DNA of 64,000 bases from Hamadaea tsunoensis DSM 44101 (GTDB taxonomy: Bacteria > Actinomycetota > Actinomycetes > Mycobacteriales > Micromonosporaceae). Shown here one piece after another: positions 1-7,875 of this stretch. The stretch covers positions 484,568-548,567 of the forward strand of contig NZ_AUAX01000003.1 of assembly GCF_000428945.1 (NCBI RefSeq), read 5' to 3'. Position numbers and translations under genes: made by a program. Position 1 is the first letter of the stretch. Every line of letters starts with the position of its first letter. Under the pieces are notes generated by a model. It did not search any database and was not told where the DNA came from. It saw only the letters and a list, made by a program, of their open reading frames with translations.

Positions 1-133
1 GCTGCTGGAGGACCGGGAGCGGGCGGTGATCGCGGGGTTCAGCAGCGAGTTCGCGCACGTGCCGGTGCTGGAGATCGAGGCGCAGGCGACCGACGTGCAC
101 GACCTCGACGGCCTGCGGTCGATCTTCGCCTGA
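1..133 (+). CDS. ArsA-family ATPase, C-terminal end only
   Basis: This is the last 43 residues of a gene that enters from the left edge; the frame begins at base 2 and ends with TGA at 131-133. The tail reads LLEDRERAVIAGF and closes in DLDGLRSIFA. The fragment has no catalytic motif, so the family call rests mainly on neighbours. In mycobacteria two ArsA-type ATPases (Rv3679-Rv3680) sit beside whiB4, ponA2 and a metallophosphoesterase, and the last three types of gene follow here. Such ATPases are cytoplasmic P-loop proteins. The gene is convergent with the penicillin-binding protein gene. Confidence 0.6.
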   Translation, partial: LLEDRERAVIAGFSSEFAHVPVLEIEAQATDVHDLDGLRSIFA

Positions 134-140
134 TACGCGA

Positions 141-164
141 AGAGGGGAGCCGAAGCTCCCCTCT
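141..164. terminator. Bidirectional hairpin terminator
   Basis: A perfect 10-base-pair stem (AGAGGGGAGC with its complement) closes a CGAA tetraloop. It sits between the stop codons of the ArsA-type gene and the convergent penicillin-binding protein gene, so it probably ends transcription from both sides. Confidence 0.8.
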
Positions 165-174
165 CGCTGTGACG

Positions 175-2682
175 TTACGGCAGCAACTGCAACGGATCCG
201 CGGGCAGGCAGATCGGCGGGCACTGCCAGATGCCGGTCCCGTTGTTGCGGGGCGGCGGCGGCTGGTTCGGCTTGCCCCCGCCCGGCGGAGGCGTCGCAGT
301 GCCCTTGCCGTCACTGATCTGGAGACCGACGCTGCTGTTCTTGCTCGTCGAGCCGGACGGCGTCGTCCCGGCGACCGTGCCGGCCGGGCACGGCGAGGAG
401 ACCGGGGTGGCCTCGACGTTGACCGTGAAGCCCTTGTTCTTCAGGATCGACGTCGCGTCCGCGACCGACTTGCAGGTCACCACCGGGATGCTGACCTTGG
501 TGCCGTAGATGATCTTCTGGCTGACGGGCTTGCTGAAGTTGACGACGGGCTTGCCCTTCACCCCGTCCCGCAGGGTCATCGCGACCGCCGGGTTGACGAT
601 GTCGCGGTGCGGGTCCTTGCCGTTGATGTGCCCGACGTCGTCGAGGATCCAGTCCGGGTCGGCGACGATGCCGGCGACCGCGAGCTGCTTGGTCATGGCG
701 ATCATCGACGCGGTGCGGTTGTCGTCGGTGGTACCCGTCTTGCCGGCGACCGGCCGCTTCACGATGTTGTCGTGGACGTACGTCGCGGTGCCGCCGGTGC
801 ACTTGCCGAACGCCGAGTCGTCACCCATCGGGCACCGGGCCATGTCGACCGCGGCCCGGGCCACGTCGGTGTCCACCCGCTTCTCGCAGCGCGGGTTGGC
901 CACGTCGAGGTCCTTGCCGTTGTGGTCGGTGATCTTCTCGACCGGGATCGGCTGGCAGTAGGTGCCGTCGGCCGCCAGCGTCGCGTACGCGTTGGCCATC
1001 TCCAGCGGCGTGTTCTCGGTGACGCCCAGCGTGAAGGCACCCCACTCGTCGGCGTGCGCGGCGTAGTACGCGTCGCTGCAGCAGTGGCTCGCGTCGCCCC
1101 GGAACTTCAGCCCCAGTTCCTTCGCCGAGGCGACCGCGAACGGCGGCCCGACCCGGGCGATCAGCTGGGCGAAGTACGTGTTGACCGAGCGGCCGAAGCC
1201 GCCCCACATCGTGTGCGTACCGGTCATGCCTTGCGAGGCGTTGTGCGGGCACCACTTGTCCCCGCACGTCGCCGGCCCGGGGGCCACCACGTACGGCGAG
1301 GTCCACTGGTACGGCGCGTTGATCGTGTAGTCGAGCGGGTACCCGTGCTCCAGCGCCGCCACCGCCGTGAACATCTTGAACGTCGAACCGAACTGGTAAC
1401 CGCCGTCCTCGGTGCTCATCAGCGGGTTGACCGTGTTCGGGTACGAGCCGCGGATGCCCTTGGCCGCCTTCGCCGGGTCGGTCGACAGCTTGTTCTGCGG
1501 GTTGTTCGGATCGTCGATCTTGAAGTTCCGGTTGACGGCCATCGCCCGCACCTTGCCGGTGCCGGGCTCGACCGCCACGACCATCAGCGCGTGCTTGTTG
1601 CCGGTCTTCAGGGCCGCCTCGACGTTCTTCTTCGCCGCGTTCTGGGTCGGCACGTCGAGCGAAGAGATGATCTTGTAGCCGCCGCTCTTCAGCGCCCGCT
1701 CACGCTCGTACGAGTTGGCCCCGAAGGCCGGCTCCTGCATCCACCAGCGCTGCAGGTAGTCGCAGAAGAAGCCGGCGTTGGCGATCAGCGTCGCGATGCA
1801 GCCGTTCGGCGCGGGCTTTCCCGTGATCTTGAGCTCGGTCGCCTTCGCGGTCGCCTGGTCCGCCTCCGAGATCGCGCCGGTCTCGTGCATCTGGTCGATG
1901 ACCCAGTCCCGGCGGGTCTTGCCCTCGGTGAAGTTCTTCGGGTCGATCGTGCCGTCGTCGTTCACCGGGTTGAAGTCGCTCGGCGACTTGACCAGGCCGG
2001 CCAGGAACGCCGCCTCCGGGATCGTCAGGTCCTTGGGCTCCTTGCCGAAGTACACCTGGCTGGCCGCATAGATCCCGTACGCGTGGTTGCCGAAGTACGC
2101 GATGTTCAGGTAGCCCTCGAGGATCTGCGCTTTCGACAGCCTCTTCTCGATCGCCAGCGCATACTTGACCTCACGCAACTTGCGCGCGCTGGTGTCCTCG
2201 GCGGCGGTCAGGACCTGGTTGGGGTCCGTGGCCGCGTAGGTGATGGACAGCCGCACGTACTGCATGGTCAGGGTCGAGGCACCCTGCTCGGTCTCGCCGG
2301 CGTTCTTGTTGGCCACGAACGCGCGGGCGATGCCCTTCACGTCCACGCCGTTGTGCTCGTAGAACTTGTGGTCCTCCGCGGCGACCATCGCCTGCTGCAT
2401 GACCTTGGGGATCTCGTCGATCGGGATGTCCTGGCGGTTCTCGTCGTAGATCGAGGCCAGCAGCGTCCTGCCGTCGCTGGCGTAGATCTTGCTCATCTGC
2501 GGCGAGCGCTTCACGGTCAGCTCGCTCGGCAGGTCGGCGAACGCCTGCGCGCCCGTCTTCGCGGCCAGCCCCGACATGGCGATCGCCGGGAAGGCCGCGG
2601 CGGCGACGACGACACCCGCGAGGAGCCCGCAGATCAGAAGGGACAGGACGTTCGCGAACACGTTGTGGTCGCCCTTGCGCAT
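175..2682 (-). CDS. Class A penicillin-binding protein with PASTA domain (PonA2-like)
   Basis: Bifunctional peptidoglycan synthase acting outside the membrane: it polymerises glycan strands and cross-links peptides. Numbering from a possible GTG at 2730 (851 residues): a membrane anchor lies at about 25-52; the GT51 glycosyltransferase at about 75-250 has catalytic E119-D120 in EDHKFYEH and the GASTLTMQ motif; the transpeptidase has STFK at 449-452, SVN at 515-517 and KTGTT at 664-668; one PASTA domain lies at about 745-810; a Gly/Pro-rich tail ends the protein. I prefer the ATG at 2682 (835 residues, MRKGDHNVF), which has a GAGG about 11 bases upstream; the GTG at 2730 has its purine run directly abutting. 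WhiB is divergent, as with ponA2-whiB4 in Mycobacterium. Confidence 0.93.
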   Translation of the reverse strand: MRKGDHNVFANVLSLLICGLLAGVVVAAAAFPAIAMSGLAAKTGAQAFADLPSELTVKRSPQMSKIYASDGRTLLASIYDENRQDIPIDEIPKVMQQAMVAAEDHKFYEHNGVDVKGIARAFVANKNAGETEQGASTLTMQYVRLSITYAATDPNQVLTAAEDTSARKLREVKYALAIEKRLSKAQILEGYLNIAYFGNHAYGIYAASQVYFGKEPKDLTIPEAAFLAGLVKSPSDFNPVNDDGTIDPKNFTEGKTRRDWVIDQMHETGAISEADQATAKATELKITGKPAPNGCIATLIANAGFFCDYLQRWWMQEPAFGANSYERERALKSGGYKIISSLDVPTQNAAKKNVEAALKTGNKHALMVVAVEPGTGKVRAMAVNRNFKIDDPNNPQNKLSTDPAKAAKGIRGSYPNTVNPLMSTEDGGYQFGSTFKMFTAVAALEHGYPLDYTINAPYQWTSPYVVAPGPATCGDKWCPHNASQGMTGTHTMWGGFGRSVNTYFAQLIARVGPPFAVASAKELGLKFRGDASHCCSDAYYAAHADEWGAFTLGVTENTPLEMANAYATLAADGTYCQPIPVEKITDHNGKDLDVANPRCEKRVDTDVARAAVDMARCPMGDDSAFGKCTGGTATYVHDNIVKRPVAGKTGTTDDNRTASMIAMTKQLAVAGIVADPDWILDDVGHINGKDPHRDIVNPAVAMTLRDGVKGKPVVNFSKPVSQKIIYGTKVSIPVVTCKSVADATSILKNKGFTVNVEATPVSSPCPAGTVAGTTPSGSTSKNSSVGLQISDGKGTATPPPGGGKPNQPPPPRNNGTGIWQCPPICLPADPLQLLP

Positions 2683-3104
2683 CCGGGTCACCGCCTCAGG
2701 ATTCCAGGCTCGGGGGAAAGAGGGGGGCACCCCCTCGGGTTCGGACAGTCTACGCAGCAGCCTCAGGACGGGCAGCCACAGCTACCGCCACCTTTCGGGT
2801 GCTGGTTCGTTGGTCAAGACGCACGACCCCCGGCGTGTAGTTGCCAGTCCCAGAGCACGTTCCTCAACCTGAAGATCCACTTGGAGCACGCCGGAAACGA
2901 AGCGCGCAGAAAAATACGTTTAAGGCGATTTCGCCGACAACATTGCGTAATCGCCTGACTACAGAGCATGATGGTCCGGCGAGCAATGCCGCCCGTTGCG
3001 GGACTGACGGGGAGGAGGTCCGCGTTCGCCTGCCCTTTGCGCGGGGTCGGCGAAGGCTATGCACTTCGGGCGGCCAGGGGGAACGCGAGGGGGGACGTGA
3101 CAAC
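2683..3104. other. Divergent intergenic region, pbp-whiB
   Basis: This stretch of about 420 bases holds no convincing gene and must carry the promoters of both flanking genes. Bases 2880-2960 are more AT-rich than the surroundings and contain an inverted repeat, AGGCGATT at 2923-2930 with AATCGCCT at 2949-2956. No promoter hexamers are clear enough to assign. Confidence 0.5.
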
Positions 3105-3401
3105 ATGGGGATGGTTATCGACTGGCCCAGCCTGGCTGCGTGCCGGAACGGTGATCCGGATGCGCTCTTCGTACAGGGCGCCGAACAGAACGTGGCGAAG
3201 CGCGTCTGCCGGGGCTGCCCGGTGCGGTACGAATGCCTGGCCGACGCGCTGGACAACCGCATCGAATTCGGCGTCTGGGGCGGAATGACCGAACGTGAGC
3301 GCCGCGCACTGCTCCGCCGGCATCCTCAGGTGATGAGCTGGCGCCGCACCTTCGAGACGGCGCTCAAGGAACAGAAGACCCGGCAGCTCGTGCCGGCGTA
3401 A
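3105..3401 (+). CDS. WhiB-family iron-sulfur transcription factor
   Basis: A 98-residue WhiB-like regulator. The four cysteines that ligate the [4Fe-4S] cluster are Cys13, Cys35, Cys38 and Cys44, in the usual C-X21-C-X2-C-X5-C layout. The GVWGG turn is at residues 56-60, followed by a basic C-terminal region expected to contact DNA. ATG 3105 is chosen because a GAGGGGGGA purine run lies just upstream; ATG 3111 is a weaker alternative. Its position beside a PonA2-like gene, an ArsA-type gene and a metallophosphoesterase mirrors mycobacterial whiB4, so a redox-sensing role is plausible. Which WhiB subclass it belongs to is inference from synteny. Confidence 0.93.
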   Translation: MGMVIDWPSLAACRNGDPDALFVQGAEQNVAKRVCRGCPVRYECLADALDNRIEFGVWGGMTERERRALLRRHPQVMSWRRTFETALKEQKTRQLVPA

Positions 3402-3417
3402 GACGACTTCGACGATG

Positions 3418-3443
3418 GAGGGCGGCCCTGGCAGGCCGCCCTC
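3418..3443 (+). terminator. Hairpin terminator after whiB
   Basis: A perfect 10-base-pair GC stem (GAGGGCGGCC with its complement) encloses the loop CTGGCA, 16 bases after the whiB stop codon. There is no U-run, as is common in actinobacteria. Confidence 0.8.
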
Positions 3444-3469
3444 TCGTCATTTCCGCGCTCTGCGGGTCG

Positions 3470-3552
3470 CTTGTCCTGTTCGACGGACCTTGTTTTGTTC
3501 GACGGGGTCCTCGTTCTTGTTCGACGGGGCCCTTGTCCTGTTCGACGAGGTC
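3470..3552. repeat. Four imperfect 19-22-base tandem repeats at the end of the yqeY-like gene
   Basis: Four successive units, 3470-3488, 3489-3509, 3510-3531 and 3532-3552, share the pattern CTTGTYYTGTTCGACGGGG. The last unit overlaps the stop codon of the minus-strand gene that ends at 3551. The array is non-coding and fills the gap to the whiB terminator. Confidence 0.85.
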
Positions 3553-4015
3553 AGAGGCCCAGGTGCCGGCGTACCTCGGCGGAGACGCGGCCGCCGTCGG
3601 CCCGGTCGCCGACCGCCGCCCGGGCGGCCTTCATCGCCGGGCCCATCGACGGCTGGCCGGCGCCCTCGGCGATGCCCGCGGCCACGAGAGCGGCGCTCAC
3701 AGCCTCGGCCAGCTCCGCGTCACCCATCTGCTGCGGCAGGTAGGCGTTCAGGACACCCTCCTCCGCCTTCTCCGCGGCGGCCTGCTCCGGCCGGCCCGCG
3801 TTGGCGAAGGCTTCGGACGCCTCGACGCGCTTCTTCGCCTCCCTGGTCAGGACGACGATCACCTCGCTGTCCGAGAGCTCCTTCTTGACCTTGCCGGCCA
3901 CCTCGGCGTTGCCGATGGCGGCCAGCGCCATCCGCAGCGTCCGGGTCACGGTCTCGTCGCGATTCTTCATCGCGTTGCGCATGTCCGCGGTCAGGCGGTC
4001 CTTGAGCGTGCTCAC
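3551..4015 (-). CDS. GatB/YqeY domain-containing protein
   Basis: A 154-residue small helical protein of the YqeY family, the free-standing relative of the C-terminal tRNA-binding domain of the GatB amidotransferase subunit. It starts from GTG (4013-4015) as MSTLKDRLTADMRNAMKNRD and contains the family pattern RTLRMALAAI and the LPQQM segment. The length is typical. It is cytoplasmic; the cellular role of free YqeY proteins is not settled. The gene is divergent from the metallophosphoesterase gene with about 25 bases between starts, so the two share a promoter region. A tandem repeat begins at its stop codon. Confidence 0.9.
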   Translation of the reverse strand: MSTLKDRLTADMRNAMKNRDETVTRTLRMALAAIGNAEVAGKVKKELSDSEVIVVLTREAKKRVEASEAFANAGRPEQAAAEKAEEGVLNAYLPQQMGDAELAEAVSAALVAAGIAEGAGQPSMGPAMKAARAAVGDRADGGRVSAEVRRHLGL

Positions 4016-4040
4016 GCCGAATCAAACTACGCTGTCCGTC

Positions 4041-4928
4041 ATGGGTCCGCTCGCAAAAATCGCCGCAGGCACCGTCGTCATCGGGGCAGCCACCTTCGCG
4101 TACGCCTCCGTGATCGAGCGCAACATGTTCACTCTGCGCCGGTTCGACGTGCCGGTGCTCGAACCCGAGGCCGAACCGCTGCGGATCCTGCACCTGTCGG
4201 ACCTGCACATGACCGCCGGCCAGCGGCGCAAGCAGCGCTGGGTCGAACAGCTGGCCGGGCTGGATCCCGATCTCGTGATCGTCACCGGCGACAACATGGC
4301 CGACCCGCACGTCCTGCCGGCGCTGACGCGCGCGTTCGAGCCGCTGCTGGCGTACCCGGGGGCGTTCGTGTTCGGCTCCAACGACTACTCCGGCCCGGTC
4401 TGGAAGAGCCCGTTCAGCTACTTCGCCCGCGACGAGGACGACGAGTACCGCCACGGGGCCGAGCTGCCCTACGAGGACCTGCGGGAGATCCTCACCGACG
4501 CCGGCTGGGCCGACCTGAACAACGCGAGCGCCACGCTCAAGGCGGGCGGACGGGAGATCTCCCTCGTCGGCGTCGACGACCCGCACATCGGCCGCGACGC
4601 GTACCCCGGTTTCGAGCCCCTGGCCGGTGCGGCGGTACGCCTCGGCGTCAGCCACTCCCCCGAACCGCGTGTGATCGACCGGTTCGTGGCGGACGGCTGC
4701 GACCTGGTCCTCGCCGGGCACACCCATGGCGGCCAGGTACGCGTACCCCTGGTAGGTGCACTGGTGACGAACTGCGGCCTGGACCGGTCGATGGCGCGGG
4801 GCCTGCACCGGTGGCCCGAGACGCAGTCGTTCCTGCACGTCAGCGCGGGTCTCGGTACCCACCCGACCGCACCGGTACGCTTCGCCTGCCGCCCCGAGGC
4901 ATCGATCCTCACCTTGATCCCACGCTGA
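4041..4928 (+). CDS. Metallophosphoesterase
   Basis: A 295-residue calcineurin-like phosphoesterase. The dimetal-site motifs appear in order: SDLHM, GDNMAD, GSNDY (a variant of the usual GNHD), SHSPE and GHTHGGQ. Residues 3-20 form an N-terminal hydrophobic segment that probably anchors it to the membrane. ATG 4041 (MGPLAKIAAG) is chosen because longer readings run through the opposite gene. It corresponds in position and type to Rv3683 of M. tuberculosis, downstream of ponA2. The substrate is unknown. Confidence 0.92.
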   Translation: MGPLAKIAAGTVVIGAATFAYASVIERNMFTLRRFDVPVLEPEAEPLRILHLSDLHMTAGQRRKQRWVEQLAGLDPDLVIVTGDNMADPHVLPALTRAFEPLLAYPGAFVFGSNDYSGPVWKSPFSYFARDEDDEYRHGAELPYEDLREILTDAGWADLNNASATLKAGGREISLVGVDDPHIGRDAYPGFEPLAGAAVRLGVSHSPEPRVIDRFVADGCDLVLAGHTHGGQVRVPLVGALVTNCGLDRSMARGLHRWPETQSFLHVSAGLGTHPTAPVRFACRPEASILTLIPR

Positions 4929-5009
4929 GCCCGGGGGCCGCCCGCGGCGCGGCGGGGATACCCGGTTTTGCGGCTCGGGTCGCGTCGGCTAGTATTTCCG
5001 AGTTGCCAT

Positions 5010-5086
<77 letters not shown>

Positions 5087-5241
5087 CGTCAGGGCCACCC
5101 ATCGGGTGGCCCTGAGTCGTTTCAGCAGGACTTTTCCCGCCCGGCCGCCCGCCTGGCGACATTCCGGCCTGATTCCGGCCTGACAGCCGCCCCTCCGGTG
5201 ATCTAGGGTCACGCCAATTTCTCTTCTCCCTCGGAGTCGTC

Positions 5242-5613
5242 ATGGAATCGGACAGCCCTGTCCTCTTCTTCATCTATGTCGCGATCCTCGGCCTGACCGG
5301 CCTGGCGTTCATCGCGCTCGGCGTCGTGGCGCTGGTCGCCGCGGTCAGGGAGCGCAAGGGCGGCAAGGCCGTCCTGATGGCGGTGCTGGCCATCGGCTTC
5401 CTCGGCTTCGGCGCCGCCGGGTACGCGGGCTACCTGGTCTGGGAGTACCTGACCAAGGAGTACTTCGAGTACACGCTGTACTGGAAGGTCATGATCATCC
5501 CCGTGGTGGTGCTCATCGCCGGGATCAGCGCGCTGCGCGACCACCTGCGCAAGAAGAAGGCGGCCGCCGCGGAGCGGGCGAAGCAGCCGGTCAGCCCGGT
5601 CCAGCCGGGCTGA
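5242..5613 (+). CDS. Small membrane protein of unknown function
   Basis: A 123-residue protein with three predicted membrane segments (about residues 8-34, 43-66 and 80-97) and a basic cytoplasmic tail rich in Lys and Ala (DHLRKKKAAAAERAKQ). I recognise no catalytic motif and no named family. ATG 5242 follows CCTCGGAG. It stands alone after tRNA-Pro. Confidence 0.75.
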   Translation: MESDSPVLFFIYVAILGLTGLAFIALGVVALVAAVRERKGGKAVLMAVLAIGFLGFGAAGYAGYLVWEYLTKEYFEYTLYWKVMIIPVVVLIAGISALRDHLRKKKAAAAERAKQPVSPVQPG

Positions 5614-5764
5614 ATCCCTGCTCAACGCCGGTTTTCAGGGGTCCGGGCCTTGTGGACGGACCCTGATGAAGTTATCCACAAGCGACGACGCAAGCATTGC
5701 AGGGCCGCCCGCGGCTGCGTACGGTACGCCCGTGTCCTGAGCTACTCGCGCATATGGGGGCAGC

Positions 5765-6160
5765 GTGTTTTTTCAAGATCTTGACGACGCCGAATCGTTC
5801 GTCGACGACTGGGCCGCCCGGGCCGCGGAGCGGGCGCAGCAGGCCCAAGACATGGCGACCCGCCTGCAGGATCTGTCGGTCAAGGCGACGAGCCGCGACG
5901 GCAACGTGACCGTCTCGGTCGACAACGCCGGCGTTCCGACCGACATCCGGCTGGACCCCGAGGTCGAGCGGTGGCCGGCGCAGCGGATCGCCGAAGCCGT
6001 TCTGGCCACCATGCGTGCCGCCCAGGCCCAGCTGCGCAAGCAGGTCAGGGAGGTCGCCGCGGAGACGATCGGCGCCGACAGCGAGGCCGGCCGCCACGTG
6101 CTGGCCAGCTACGACCGATTCTCGGCCGAGGACCCGGAGAACGGGGGTAACGCCCGATGA
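5765..6160 (+). CDS. YbaB/EbfC-like protein of a type VII secretion-like cassette
   Basis: A 131-residue protein. Residues 1-45 are helical and charged, followed by a YbaB/EbfC-like core with DGNVTVSVDNAGVPTDIRLD and a helical C-terminus. YbaB folds normally bind DNA as dimers. Divergent paralogues are common in actinobacteria beside EspC/WXG100-type genes, where their role is unclear. The start is GTG 5765. The stop overlaps the next start by ATGA (6157-6160), so the two are translationally coupled. Confidence 0.8.
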   Translation: MFFQDLDDAESFVDDWAARAAERAQQAQDMATRLQDLSVKATSRDGNVTVSVDNAGVPTDIRLDPEVERWPAQRIAEAVLATMRAAQAQLRKQVREVAAETIGADSEAGRHVLASYDRFSAEDPENGGNAR

Positions 6161-6489
6161 GCCACATCCAAGTCAAGGCTTCCGAGCTCACCACGCATTC
6201 GTCGCATGTGGACCAGACCGCCGATCAGGTCGCCCGCATCCGCGACGGCGCCCAGACGGTGACGATGGGCGCGAACGCGTACGGGCATCTGCTCACGTTC
6301 GCGCTCGGCTGGTTCAAGGACATGGAGCAGGAGCTCACCGACAAGTACAGCGAGATGGTCACCAGCCTGCACGGCGACGGCACCAACCTGCGCACGGCGT
6401 CGAGCGGCTACACCTCGAGCGACGACCACGCGAAGACGAAGACGCAGAGCGTCGCCAACCAGCACCCAGGAATCGAGCTGCCGCTATGA
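6157..6489 (+). CDS. EspC-like type VII secretion target
   Basis: A 110-residue helical protein starting MSHIQVKASELTTHSSHVDQ. Its size, helix-turn-helix hairpin character and small-residue/Gly-Trp-containing middle (ALGWFKD) resemble the EspC/WXG100-related secretion targets of ESX systems. There is no signal peptide. It overlaps the YbaB-like gene upstream and the 270-residue gene downstream, each by ATGA, which suggests a co-folded or co-exported set. No EccC ATPase or other secretion machinery is in this window. Confidence 0.75.
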   Translation: MSHIQVKASELTTHSSHVDQTADQVARIRDGAQTVTMGANAYGHLLTFALGWFKDMEQELTDKYSEMVTSLHGDGTNLRTASSGYTSSDDHAKTKTQSVANQHPGIELPL

Positions 6490-7298
6490 GCCAACCACCC
6501 GTCATGGGACCGGCGCCCATCGTCGCGCCGCGCGTCGACAGCACCCGCTGGTACACCAGCTCGACGCTCCTGCAGGAGATGCACGACATCGGCGAGGGTG
6601 TCGCCAACCGCAACTGGGTCGAGGCCGGGGTCGGCGCCTTCGGCATGGCCGCCGACGTCGCCGGTGCGGTCATCGACCCCATCGGTACGCTGGTCAGCTG
6701 GGGCGCGGGCTGGCTGATCGAGCACATCAAGCCGCTGTCCGACATGCTCGACTGGGTTTCCGGCGATCCCGACCAGGTCGCCGCGTACGCGCAGACGTGG
6801 CGGAACGTGGCCACGAACACCGACGGGAACAACGAGGTCTACAAGGGTTACGTCGACGGGGACCTCAAGTCCTGGGCGGACCCGACCGGCGACATGTACC
6901 GCAGCCTGGCGGCGTCCCGCTACGAGGCCATGCATGAGATGGCCGCGAGTGCCGAGGTGCTCGCGAAGATCACCGACGCACTCGCGACCGTGGTGGGCAT
7001 CGTGCGCGCCGGCATCAAGTGGCTGATCTCGTTCATCCTCGGCAAGATCGTCAGCTGGCTCGCCGAGGAGGCCGCCAGCCTGGGCCTCGCCACGCCGCTC
7101 GTGGTCGCTCAGGCGATCTCCGGGGTGGCCAAGGTCGTCTCCAAGGCGACCAAGCTGATCAAGGACCTGATGGCCAGCATGAAGAAGCTCAAGGAGGCCA
7201 TCGAGGCCTACAAGTGGCTGGTCAAGACCATCAAGATCGCCAAGCCCGCCCTGGGTGTGGGCAGCGGCCTCTACAACTACAAGCCCTACGCCGACTAG
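6486..7298 (+). CDS. Helical WXG100/LXG-like effector candidate
   Basis: A 270-residue protein starting MSQPPVMGPAPIV at the ATG inside an ATGA overlap (6486-6489). The N-terminal region has repeated small/hydrophobic helices, the middle carries TWRNVATNTD and YRSLAASRYEAM segments typical of WXG100-like folds, and residues about 175-215 are strongly hydrophobic (GIKWLISFILGKIVSWL). It ends in a Lys-rich helix (SMKKLKEAIEAYKWL). I see no recognisable toxin domain. Gene order implies the preceding EspC-like protein is its partner; that is inference. Confidence 0.7.
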   Translation: MSQPPVMGPAPIVAPRVDSTRWYTSSTLLQEMHDIGEGVANRNWVEAGVGAFGMAADVAGAVIDPIGTLVSWGAGWLIEHIKPLSDMLDWVSGDPDQVAAYAQTWRNVATNTDGNNEVYKGYVDGDLKSWADPTGDMYRSLAASRYEAMHEMAASAEVLAKITDALATVVGIVRAGIKWLISFILGKIVSWLAEEAASLGLATPLVVAQAISGVAKVVSKATKLIKDLMASMKKLKEAIEAYKWLVKTIKIAKPALGVGSGLYNYKPYAD

Positions 7299-7304
7299 AG
7301 TCTG

Positions 7305-7784
7305 ATGGCCATGGACGAGCGTTCGTATCACAACCCCGGCCGGCGCGTCTTCCTCTGCCTCGGTTTCCTCCTCCTGGCCGTCATTCTCGGCGGCGGTGCG
7401 GCCTTCGCGACGGGTGGCGGGCGGATCGCGCTCGCCGTCCTGGCCGTGCTCGTCGTTCTGCTCGCCCTGCGTACGCTGTTCCTGCGGATCGTCGCCACGC
7501 CGGCGGGACTGCGGGTGCACGGGGCGCTGGGCAACCGCACCATCCCGTGGAACGAGATCCAGCGCATCGAACTGGGCCGGGAATCGGTCAACTCGATGAA
7601 CCCGCTGATGATCTTCACGAATCAGTGGGTCCCGTTCGCGTACCTGGTCGGCGGGCAGAAGCTGAAGCTCTCCGCGGTCACCTCGTACACGTTGCGGGAG
7701 GCGACGCGCGACACGACGGCGGCCGCCCGGATCGCCGCCGAACTCGATCAGATCCGCGTGCACGCACAAGTGCCGGCGCACTGA
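7305..7784 (+). CDS. PH domain-containing membrane protein
   Basis: A 159-residue protein with two N-terminal membrane helices (about 15-36 and 41-62) and a bacterial PH-like domain (PF10756 type), seen in GLRVHGALGNRTIPWNEIQRIEL. The domain predicts binding of partner proteins or lipids at the inner membrane face. It starts 7 bases after the 270-residue gene and is probably the last gene of the same operon. ATG 7305 or 7311 could be the start. Confidence 0.8.
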   Translation: MAMDERSYHNPGRRVFLCLGFLLLAVILGGGAAFATGGGRIALAVLAVLVVLLALRTLFLRIVATPAGLRVHGALGNRTIPWNEIQRIELGRESVNSMNPLMIFTNQWVPFAYLVGGQKLKLSAVTSYTLREATRDTTAAARIAAELDQIRVHAQVPAH

Positions 7785-7851
7785 CGAGCGACTGCTTCCC
7801 GTGCCCGTCCGCCCCGACCCGGGGTGGGCGGGCACTACGCTGTCCCGTGCC

Positions 7852-7870
7852 GAAGCCTAGGCTAACCTCA
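7852..7870 (+). promoter_or_regulatory. Possible iron box (IdeR/DtxR type)
   Basis: The sequence AGGCTAACCTCA at 7859-7870 matches the right half of the 19-base iron-box consensus TWAGGTWAGSCTWACCTWA; over the whole 19 bases I count about 15 agreements. It ends 5 bases before the GTG start of the DUF3159 gene. The left half is poor, so this is only a candidate. Confidence 0.3.
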
Positions 7871-7875
7871 CTTCT

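Noticed and set aside
169..2958. Long open frame antisense to the penicillin-binding protein gene
   Set aside because: It is Arg/Gly/Val-rich shadow coding opposite a gene with clear catalytic motifs.
3470..3552. Tandem repeats read as a protein repeat
   Set aside because: They are downstream of the stop codon and have variable unit lengths that break any frame.
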